From: Deltaproteobacteria bacterium
GTDB lineage: Bacteria > Desulfobacterota > Desulfobacteria > Desulfobacterales > Desulfatirhabdiaceae
Direction: 5' to 3'
Assembly (NCBI GenBank): GCA_016219185.1
Contig: JACRBZ010000031.1
Coordinates: 148,665 to 212,664 of the forward strand
Length of the DNA stretch: 64,000 nt
The translations under genes were made by a program, and so were the position numbers. Below are positions 1 through 6,994 of the stretch, piece by piece. Positions within the stretch are counted from its first letter, which is position 1; each line of letters begins with the position of its first letter. The notes beneath the pieces are model-generated. The model was not told where the DNA came from. It did not search any database and saw only the letters and a list, made by a program, of their open reading frames with translations.

Positions 1-920
1 ACAGCCAGCCGGCTCAGACTCAGCCACTGGTCAATTGGATGCCTGACAGTGGTCAACCGGACGATGTTAAACTGCGATTCGAGGACAGTTGCCGTTGTCA
101 GGGAATAGGACGGACTCTGAACGAACGGGACAGCGGTGAAATCAAGATGACTCCAGTCCCGGAGAACCAGATGCCGGTTCAGCTCAACCGCCCGCGCATA
201 GATCCGCACAATTTTCTGCAGAAAAGAAAGGTTTAATGCCTTCAGTTCATCCAGTTCATCTCCAAAGAACAGGTGATACCATTCCGCTGCCTGAGTCAAT
301 GGATCGAACCACTGCATTCCAAGTGGATGCACCTCACTCAGCAGCAGAACATCATTCATACAGCCAAGACACTTGCACATGATGGTCCCTCCGGATCGGG
401 CCATGTGATGGATGATCCGAATCGACGGCCGCAAAATTCCGGAGCGCGCTTTTATCTCAGGAGCATCCGGATGTCGCTTTAAATACGATTGCGCAACAGC
501 AAACGCCAAATCCTCACTTTCCATCTGAGTCAGCATTTCTATAAAATTAAGAACCGTCTCACGATGATCCGGATTCAGTACAAATGCCTTTTTTATCCAC
601 TCCATGGCCTTATTGGAATCCCCAATCTGCCAGCAAGCCACGCCGATATTGTTGACAGGCACAACCCAGTCCGGGGAACATCCCGCTGCCCGCTGAAAAT
701 GTTCAACAGCCTCCTCGTATTGCCCCGCAGCAGCCAGATCTTCGCCCCGCTGGTTCAAAAGTCCAGCTTCTGAAAGCGGAATATGGCTTCCGACCTGCTC
801 CGTTTCCTCTTCGTAAAAACCCGTTTTCTCCTTGAAACTGCAATCGCTGGAATCATCTCGCCGTATGTTTGCAACTGTTGTTTTTTTCTTTTTTCGCCTG
901 TTGTCGGAAATCCGCCCCAT
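1..920 (-). CDS. TPR and sulfotransferase-like protein, 3' end cut by window edge
   Basis: The minus-strand frame is open from ATG at 920 to the window edge (306 residues, no stop), so the C-terminus is missing. The start follows GGGGTGATGA. After a basic, Glu-rich N-terminus comes a TPR-like stretch around residues 45-110 (GEDLAAAGQYEEAVEHFQRA, then NNIGVACWQIGDSNKAMEWI). From about residue 175 the segment HHMARSGGTIMCKCL resembles the 5'-phosphosulfate-binding loop of sulfotransferases, and near the visible end VRHPIDQWLSL resembles their 3'-phosphate-binding motif. The likely role is PAPS-dependent sulfation or a related transfer on a surface glycan or protein. It lies 163 bases downstream of an FkbM-like gene and near flagellar genes, so flagellin or capsule modification is possible. 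The family call is moderately sure; the substrate is unknown. Confidence 0.6.
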   Translation of the reverse strand, partial: MGRISDNRRKKKKTTVANIRRDDSSDCSFKEKTGFYEEETEQVGSHIPLSEAGLLNQRGEDLAAAGQYEEAVEHFQRAAGCSPDWVVPVNNIGVACWQIGDSNKAMEWIKKAFVLNPDHRETVLNFIEMLTQMESEDLAFAVAQSYLKRHPDAPEIKARSGILRPSIRIIHHMARSGGTIMCKCLGCMNDVLLLSEVHPLGMQWFDPLTQAAEWYHLFFGDELDELKALNLSFLQKIVRIYARAVELNRHLVLRDWSHLDFTAVPFVQSPSYSLTTATVLESQFNIVRLTTVRHPIDQWLSLSRLA

Positions 921-1083
921 TCATCACCCCGCTATGCAGCCTGCTGAAATCATACTCTTTTAATTATTTGGAACGAACATGCAAAAAAAATGTCAATTAT
1001 CATGCCAAATATCCCTTCATACATACCGGGGCTGTTTTCCTGTCTAATCATCCGGTACAAAACCCTGTTAAAGGATGCCTGGC

Positions 1084-2142
1084 CTATGCTTCCAGAAGCG
1101 AAGCCAGACACCATCTTCCCATCTCCTGCTCCGGATCTGTCTGCTCAAAACGAGAAGAAACCGCCAGAAATGGTTCAGCAATCGAAACAGGGTCAGTTTT
1201 TTCCATCATCCTGATGAGATATCTTAAAACGATATCCTTTTGTTTCCGATACCCCATATCCGAAACCACTCGAAACAAACTCATCAAACGCGAAAACGTG
1301 GGGGTTATCCTGACAACGTGCCTGAGTAACAGATATGCCCGGTTCAGGGCCTGAAATCTGTCCGCTTGCGGGATTCGTGTCATCCGGGACACGGCATAGC
1401 TGCTCAAAGCCTCCTGATATAACCGCCAGCAAGAATCCCCCTCATTTTCCAGAAGGTACTGCTCCCACATCCGCAGCAATCGAATCGCGTATGGAAACTG
1501 CTGCAAATAATCGATCCACAGTGTTGTATCCGTGTTTCCATCAGTATAAGTTTCCGCTTCCTGATGGGTCAGAAATCCGTTTTCCTCAAGTCTGGCCGCA
1601 CGATCCGGCTTGCAACAGAAAGCGTTCGAACAATACGGATCGGGGTCATTTTCCGCGGAAATTGGCGCAAGGCATTCGATGCCAGGGATAAAACGATAAC
1701 TGTCATATCCCAGGAACTTGAATTCACAAACCAGCTCAGGACCAAAGATATTGCCCGGCAAAATTTCAAACATGACCAGCGGGGAGTGAATGGTAAAAAA
1801 AGACACTCCGCCATTTAACATATTTACATCACGCCCTTCCGCACCGATTCTGATAAAATCGATCCCAGACCCTGAAAAATCCTTCATGGTCACATCCAGG
1901 GTGGTCAAGTCCACATCGATAAGTTTGCTTTTCTGATTCCCTGATTCATAGCCAGATTCAAGGATTGTCCGCACAAAATCCATTTCCGGATCTGACTCGC
2001 CGTGTTTTTTCACCCAAACATCCGTCCCAAGGCAATGACTGTTCGAGGCTGGAAAGAAAACGCCACTTGCCAATGGCAGCACCGTAACATCTGAATATAC
2101 ATCATCGGCTGGAGTCAAGCAATTTATCTGGCAGTGATTCAT
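1084..2142 (-). CDS. FkbM-like methyltransferase-family protein (atypical)
   Basis: This 352-residue protein starts at ATG 2142, chosen because AAAGGA lies 9 bases upstream. The frame stays open to a TTG at 2280, but no ribosome-binding site supports the longer form. Residues about 75-125 carry the FkbM signature order: IDVDLTTLDVTMKDF, then a hydrophobic strand ending DFIRIGAEGRDVNMLNGG. This matches the family pattern TLD...D(F/L)IKxDxEGxExxxLxG, with Gly where the catalytic-side Asp usually is. I do not see the N-terminal SAM-binding glycine motif, so the enzyme may be truncated, divergent or inactive. The C-terminal 170 residues are helical and unassigned. Its neighbours (sulfotransferase-like gene downstream, fliW/csrA upstream) suggest glycan or flagellin modification; this is inference. 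Confidence 0.5.
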   Translation of the reverse strand: MNHCQINCLTPADDVYSDVTVLPLASGVFFPASNSHCLGTDVWVKKHGESDPEMDFVRTILESGYESGNQKSKLIDVDLTTLDVTMKDFSGSGIDFIRIGAEGRDVNMLNGGVSFFTIHSPLVMFEILPGNIFGPELVCEFKFLGYDSYRFIPGIECLAPISAENDPDPYCSNAFCCKPDRAARLEENGFLTHQEAETYTDGNTDTTLWIDYLQQFPYAIRLLRMWEQYLLENEGDSCWRLYQEALSSYAVSRMTRIPQADRFQALNRAYLLLRHVVRITPTFSRLMSLFRVVSDMGYRKQKDIVLRYLIRMMEKTDPVSIAEPFLAVSSRFEQTDPEQEMGRWCLASLLEA

Positions 2143-2343
2143 ATCTCGATATTCCTTTATTGGGGACAATACATCCCGGCACTGAACGACACTGAACAGT
2201 TTTTCAATCAACAGGTGTCCTTGCATATGCGGGGCACTGCAAGCCGACTTGAAAAAACCGGCTTGCTCCATAAAATACAAGCAATAAGCGTGCCTTTATA
2301 AAAAGTCATAATATCGCCACACCAAGAATACAATGCTGATGCA

Positions 2344-2509
2344 TTCGTAAAAACCCAATATCTGTGTCGCGCTTCACCCTTCGTCATTGCGGCATACCCA
2401 AAAGTACGACAGGTGAAACACCGGTCCTCGGGATGATCGCCAAAAGCTCCGGTACCAGGCACCTCGATCTTGAACTTTTTACTTTGCCACCCCTTTTGAT
2501 TTTTACGAG
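2344..2509. repeat. MITE-like dispersed repeat, copy 1 (within a 525-base intergenic region)
   Basis: This 166-base element opens with TTCGTAAAAA and closes with TTTTTACGAG, so its ends form short terminal inverted repeats. Its interior (CACCCTTCGTCATTGCGGC, ACCCAAAAGTACG, CGGTCCTC, TTTTTACTTTGCCA) reappears in reverse orientation at 52639-52788 and partly at 49951-50016. No open frame in it looks coding, so a non-autonomous mobile element is the likely explanation. The rest of the 2143-2667 gap holds no convincing gene. A GGACAGG/CCTGTCC inverted repeat at about 2580-2615 follows fliW but lacks an adjacent T-run, so it is not called as a terminator. Confidence 0.7.
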
Positions 2510-2667
2510 TTTATCAATGTTTATGGATTGTCATTTTATTGACGATACGCCAAAAAAATGCAGATGAATCTGAAGAGAGGACAGGTCCGCGGCATGCCGA
2601 TCAATCCTGTCCGAGCTTCAGATAGACATCAAACAGGTCTTTGAAGGTTTGAAGGGGATTAAGCAGG

Positions 2668-3150
2668 TTATTGAGCAAGAACCAGCGGATGCCTGCAACT
2701 GAATCGGGTCGTTGAAAGGACAACCTGTCTGCCGATCCGGTTTTCAAGGTTAATAATCACCGGGCCGACCAGGTTCATGGTCAGCGGCGGAACAGACTCG
2801 GGTTTGATGGTTACCAGAGCCAGAGCCAGGGTGTGCCCATCTTCAATACCATTAAAATATAACTGATCAGAAGGCGGGAGTTCCTTCAGATAGTCTTTTT
2901 CTCCCAGAAAGGGATTGATGATCACAAATGCCAGATAGGGTAGATTAATGGATTGAAGCCAATAAAAAAAAGACCCCGGCTTATGTTGCTGAATAATGAA
3001 TGCTTTTTGATCCGGAAATCCGAGCAGTCCTTCCGGGAAATGGATTACCCGATCCTCTTCGATTAAAATGTCCCCAAAACGGGTTGTCGATACGGTTAAC
3101 ATCCCTGCTCCAGTATTCGCGGTGGAACGTGATGATTGTCTGTTACTCAT
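2668..3150 (-). CDS. fliW: Flagellar assembly factor FliW
   Basis: The 160-residue product has the FliW pattern. [20 protein letters not shown] is followed by [11 protein letters not shown], a central [20 protein letters not shown], and a C-terminal [15 protein letters not shown] that matches the usual RHPL ending. FliW binds CsrA and relieves its repression of flagellin translation, and it is itself titrated by flagellin, coupling flagellin synthesis to export. The start at 3150 overlaps the csrA stop by 8 bases, indicating translational coupling and matched expression. A second ATG at residue 17, closer to the usual FliW N-terminus, is possible. Confidence 0.92.
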   Translation of the reverse strand: MSNRQSSRSTANTGAGMLTVSTTRFGDILIEEDRVIHFPEGLLGFPDQKAFIIQQHKPGSFFYWLQSINLPYLAFVIINPFLGEKDYLKELPPSDQLYFNGIEDGHTLALALVTIKPESVPPLTMNLVGPVIINLENRIGRQVVLSTTRFSCRHPLVLAQ

Positions 3151-3379
3151 CTAACACCTCAGTCTTTTCATTTGTCAACAGCGATATATCCTGCGGCACT
3201 ACTGCTGCCCGAAGGTTCTCTTCAATAATGCTTTTGTATACCTCGGTCCGGTATATGGGAGTGTTCCGGGGAGCTTCTATTCCCAGCTTGATATGGTTTC
3301 CCTTGATTCCCAGAACGCTGATGGTAATATCATTGCCAATGGTAATTTTTTCTTCTATCTTACGTGTAATAACAAGCAT
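3143..3379 (-). CDS. csrA: Carbon storage regulator CsrA
   Basis: This 78-residue RNA-binding protein starts at ATG 3379, just after GGAGGGATCCC. An upstream in-frame extension to 3457 is rejected because MLVITRK is the canonical CsrA N-terminus. [18 protein letters not shown], the [16 protein letters not shown] core and the [10 protein letters not shown] helix are all present. CsrA dimers bind GGA-containing leaders, in flagellated bacteria notably the flagellin mRNA. Overlap with fliW downstream makes this the standard CsrA-FliW-flagellin homeostatic pair. The C-terminal tail after about residue 60 is longer than in E. coli CsrA, as in many CsrA proteins from FliW-containing bacteria. Confidence 0.95.
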   Translation of the reverse strand: MLVITRKIEEKITIGNDITISVLGIKGNHIKLGIEAPRNTPIYRTEVYKSIIEENLRAAVVPQDISLLTNEKTEVLDE

Positions 3380-3494
3380 GGGATCCCTCCGTGGCGCCCG
3401 CTGAAGATTTGTGTGTATATTTAAAAGCAAAATACATGCCACAAATATTCTTATCAAGATAAAAAGCAGGCATTCAGCTTTTTTTCATAACCAT

Positions 3495-5006
3495 TTATCT
3501 AAGGCTTTTGATACGGTCCTCCCGACTTAATACCTCGATGACGCGGATTCCGTATTTTCCGCCCTCAACCACGACCTCACCCTTTGCAATGAGTTTATTG
3601 TTGACCAGAATATCCACGGGTTCATCCGCCAGAGTGCTGAGGCCGACAACAGACTGTTCCCGGATTTTCAACAGTTCGTTGATTTTCATTCGGGTTCTGC
3701 CGAGCTCGATGGAAACTTCAAGCGGAATGTCGAGCAGAAAGCTCAGGTTGACATCCACTGGCGACGAGGCCTTGGGTTCATCCACCCAATTCTTTTGCTG
3801 AAAGACAGCCATCTTTTCCTCTGGCTGTTCGGACTGCCGAGAAACGGGCGTCTCAATTTCACCCGGCAAGGAGTCGGGTTTATCGGGCTTAGCGGAGAGA
3901 TCGGGCCATTCCGCGGGAGTTGGCGGGTTCTCATCGACAACCTGATAGTTGATTTCCTTGCCATCATCCAGGGGGATATTCAATCCTTCAGCGAGCTTGA
4001 GTCCGAATTCCACAAAAAAGACGTGATCCTGATAGCTGAAGGCGAAACGTTCGTACCGTTCCATGTTCATGGACTCGATTCTGAAATCGCTGCCCCTTGT
4101 GATGGAAGGCGTGGAGAGTTCACAACGCAATCCGACATCGGAAAAAATGGATTTCAAATTGCCGCCGACGATATTGCTGAGCTCTCCGATCACGTCATTC
4201 ACATCGGTTTCAACATCGACATCGTTGATATCCATATCCAGCATTACAGCCGTCATCTGCCGTGAAAACTGAGATGTTACATGGATGTTGATCAGCCCCA
4301 TCGCGTCCCCGGCAAAACTTACGGCCCCGACCGTTCGCATCCCCTCCAATGCGGACTGCAAGATCTCACGGCTAATCTGGACATCCATGGAGAGCATGGT
4401 GTTAAAGACATTGATTACCGAATCCGGAACTTTGGTGGCAAGATCCAGGTTTCGGATTTTGGAAGCGTCCACACGCGCCGCGGCCGGGAGTTCGGAGCCC
4501 TGGCCCGGTTCTTCGGCCTTGTACCCCCCTTGCAGCTTAACCCCGACCTCGATCCGGATCGTATGCTGCTGGTAGCTGAAACTCAGGCTCTCATATCTTT
4601 CGGTATTCAGGGATTTAATGGTGAAATCATCCCCAAGGGTAATGGATGGCGTCGAAAGCGCGCAGTAAAATCCGGAATCGTTAAAAAAGGATTTGAGATT
4701 TCCGCCGATGATATTGCTGAGCTCACTGATCACATCCTTGATTTCATCATCGCCCTCAATCTCATCGGGAGTCATTCCCAGCATGGCGGATGTCATGATC
4801 ACGGCAAAATCTTTATTCACATGGATATGAATGATTCCGGACACCTGGCCCGCAAAATTTACCGAACCCACGATGCGCATTTCTTTCAAATCCGTTACAT
4901 CAACATCCGGAACAGATTCCAGTTGAAAGGAAAGCATCGTGTCAAACACATCCAGAACGGACTTGGTGACGCTTGATTTAATGTCTATCGTAAATATTGT
5001 TTCCAT
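3495..5006 (-). CDS. CheX-CheX-FliN fusion, flagellar switch-associated protein
   Basis: The 503-residue protein has three visible modules. Residues about 1-160 and 190-350 are two homologous CheX/CheC-type domains: each has an IHIHV strand, then SELSNIIGGNLKSFF or GELSNIVGGNLKSIF (the E-x2-N element of CheX/CheC phosphatases), then LSTPSITxGxDF. Residues about 415-503 form a FliN/SpoA domain: LLDIPLEVSIELGRTRMKI, LLKIREQSVVGLSTLADEPV, DILVNNKLIAKGEVVVEGGK. FliN is the C-ring switch protein; CheX/CheC dephosphorylate CheY-P. The arrangement recalls FliY (CheC-FliN) but with a tandem CheX array and a proline-rich linker. It could place CheY-P phosphatase at the motor. Activity is inferred. Confidence 0.85.
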   Translation of the reverse strand: METIFTIDIKSSVTKSVLDVFDTMLSFQLESVPDVDVTDLKEMRIVGSVNFAGQVSGIIHIHVNKDFAVIMTSAMLGMTPDEIEGDDEIKDVISELSNIIGGNLKSFFNDSGFYCALSTPSITLGDDFTIKSLNTERYESLSFSYQQHTIRIEVGVKLQGGYKAEEPGQGSELPAAARVDASKIRNLDLATKVPDSVINVFNTMLSMDVQISREILQSALEGMRTVGAVSFAGDAMGLINIHVTSQFSRQMTAVMLDMDINDVDVETDVNDVIGELSNIVGGNLKSIFSDVGLRCELSTPSITRGSDFRIESMNMERYERFAFSYQDHVFFVEFGLKLAEGLNIPLDDGKEINYQVVDENPPTPAEWPDLSAKPDKPDSLPGEIETPVSRQSEQPEEKMAVFQQKNWVDEPKASSPVDVNLSFLLDIPLEVSIELGRTRMKINELLKIREQSVVGLSTLADEPVDILVNNKLIAKGEVVVEGGKYGIRVIEVLSREDRIKSLR

Positions 5007-5027
5007 AAGCCGGTTAATTCCAGTAAG

Positions 5028-6896
5028 TTATTCGATAAAACAGGCGTCAAAAACAGGCATGTACCGAACATCCTGCCCTTTTGTCACATACGGAAAGATG
5101 TCGATCAGTTTTCCGACAACCGAAACATGCTGACCCACCCGGAATTGCCGGGCCTCGACCTTTTCCCCGATTCGAAATTTAAAATAAAAGGTCTTGTCCG
5201 GATTCTTTACGACAACCCGGTAATAAATTCCTTTATCCTGATCCATTCCATCGATGTCACCGCCAACCATATAGTAGGGCTGCTGCAAATCCGGGGTCAG
5301 GGGCAAAAGCGGCGGATTGTAAATCATCGGCATGCCGTCATCGGGCTGATAGTACCATCTGGCATCGTTCAGCGTTGCAATCGGTAACGCGCCGGATTGG
5401 ATAAGCTTTCTTCGCAATTCCAGTTGCTGTTGGTTGCGGGTCTGCCTTGAGGCTTCTTCCTGATGCCTGCGTTTTTTTTCCGTCATCATGCGCTGAATCA
5501 TCGCGGGCCGCTGGCGATAAAGGTCTTCAGAAAGGCGCTTATAATCATTGATAAATGCCAGAAGCTTGGGTTCTTCAGCCTGGTACTGTTTCCGGGATAT
5601 CTCCTGAATCAGGTCCGCAACACGATTTCGCGCTTTGTTGACTTCTGTCGGGTTGTAATGACCCAGGACCCTGCCCTCGAATTCCAGTCCATTCCCGTCA
5701 TCAATAGCCCGAAAAATCAGTTTCAGGCGCTGAACCGTGCCGGACAATCCGATGAAGCGAAGGCCTTCCGGCAGTGAATCCAGATCATCGCATCGGCCGC
5801 CGCAAAGTCCATAATCCGAAAGAAGCGTTTGACGCATCAGGGCTTCATCATGTTCGGGGCGACAAATTTCAGTACTTGCGCAAGCAAGAAACTGCCGGCG
5901 AACAAATTCAAAATAAGCATTGTTGAGCTTTGTCAAATTATCCGGTTTCCCCGGATCCGAGGCTGGCTGGGGAAAAGGCAAAACCGGACTGTCGGCATGG
6001 GGCAAAGGGGTATCCGGCGTCACCGTCTCATCGCTCATTTGTGATTGCGGCGGCGATGCCCGCATCGGGTGCTTTGAATCATCCGGAACCTTTTGCTGCT
6101 GCTCTCCCCACAGGAGGATCAGCAGAAAGCAGCCCAGAACAACAATTGCCAGCGAAACACAAGTCTTCAGGTTTCGCCGGGGGCCGAGGTTCACGACAAA
6201 ATGGCCTTTTCGATCCCATGGCGTGGGGCGTTTTTTCATCAACCGCACGCCGTTTACAGCCATCATCAACGGCATCAATGGCACGCAGCCGGCACCAAGC
6301 CCATACCACCAGACACCGATGCTTCTTTTGAACGCTTCCAGCAAAACCGGCTTGTTACCCTCATGGGTAACCACGCGAATACCGAGCAGCCATTTGCCCG
6401 GAGTGGTCCCGATGCTGCTGAGAAGATTGGCTTCAACAAAAGCCCACAGTAGCGTGCCGGCAAAAATATATACCGGCCACCCGGCAACGGGATGCTGAAA
6501 CAGTCGGAATGCCTCAACGTATCCAAGCATTAAAGCAAATATTATGCCATCTACGCTTCTTGCCAGAAAGCGAACCAGCCAGCCCGGCATGGAAGGTAAT
6601 GACCGCGAAGGCTTCCGGGCGGATCTGGGATTCGGCCGGCCCTGGGGGTGTTTTTCGGTGACGCCGATTTCGTCCGTCAGACCGGCTGCCGCATCTGAAG
6701 AAATATGTTGCAGAGCGATCTCATAAGCCTCGTTGATTTCCTGAAGCTGCCGTTCCGCCTTTTCCTTTAATCGGGGATTATGTAAGAACCGGTCCGGGTG
6801 CCACACATTCACCAGGTCTCTGTATGCCAGCTTCAACTCCTCAACCGAAGCATCTGGTTTAAGCCGGAGAATCTCATAGGACTTAGTGACATTCAT
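5028..6896 (-). CDS. J-domain and RDD-family membrane protein
   Basis: In the 622 residues, 1-65 form a DnaJ J domain with the HPD tripeptide at 33-35 (NVWHPDRF), which stimulates Hsp70 ATPase. Residues about 105-245 form an RDD-type membrane domain: RFLARSVDGIIFALMLGY, a TPGKWLLGIRVV motif and several hydrophobic segments. A further TM segment follows near residue 255 (VSLAIVVLGCFLLILLWG). The remainder is periplasm-like, containing FLACASTEICRPEHDE and GLCGGRCDDLD cysteines, a charged helical stretch, and a C-terminal part predicted to be beta-rich. The zinc-finger and C-terminal substrate domains of true DnaJ are absent. It lies 21 bases upstream of the fliN fusion and is probably co-transcribed. 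The function is unknown; membrane recruitment of DnaK is a guess. Confidence 0.7.
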   Translation of the reverse strand: MNVTKSYEILRLKPDASVEELKLAYRDLVNVWHPDRFLHNPRLKEKAERQLQEINEAYEIALQHISSDAAAGLTDEIGVTEKHPQGRPNPRSARKPSRSLPSMPGWLVRFLARSVDGIIFALMLGYVEAFRLFQHPVAGWPVYIFAGTLLWAFVEANLLSSIGTTPGKWLLGIRVVTHEGNKPVLLEAFKRSIGVWWYGLGAGCVPLMPLMMAVNGVRLMKKRPTPWDRKGHFVVNLGPRRNLKTCVSLAIVVLGCFLLILLWGEQQQKVPDDSKHPMRASPPQSQMSDETVTPDTPLPHADSPVLPFPQPASDPGKPDNLTKLNNAYFEFVRRQFLACASTEICRPEHDEALMRQTLLSDYGLCGGRCDDLDSLPEGLRFIGLSGTVQRLKLIFRAIDDGNGLEFEGRVLGHYNPTEVNKARNRVADLIQEISRKQYQAEEPKLLAFINDYKRLSEDLYRQRPAMIQRMMTEKKRRHQEEASRQTRNQQQLELRRKLIQSGALPIATLNDARWYYQPDDGMPMIYNPPLLPLTPDLQQPYYMVGGDIDGMDQDKGIYYRVVVKNPDKTFYFKFRIGEKVEARQFRVGQHVSVVGKLIDIFPYVTKGQDVRYMPVFDACFIE

Positions 6897-6994
6897 AAAG
6901 TGAAGTATCGAAATCCGTATTGTATGAAAGCAGTCGGGAGTCAGAATCTCCCCTGGGTCGCAATCCGATCAACAAGGCGACTTGTCATCCCGAT

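Noticed and set aside
2581..2700. Protein-like stretch after fliW in another frame (ends [20 protein letters not shown])
   Set aside because: No start codon with a ribosome-binding site; FliW already has its normal C-terminus, so this is probably chance.
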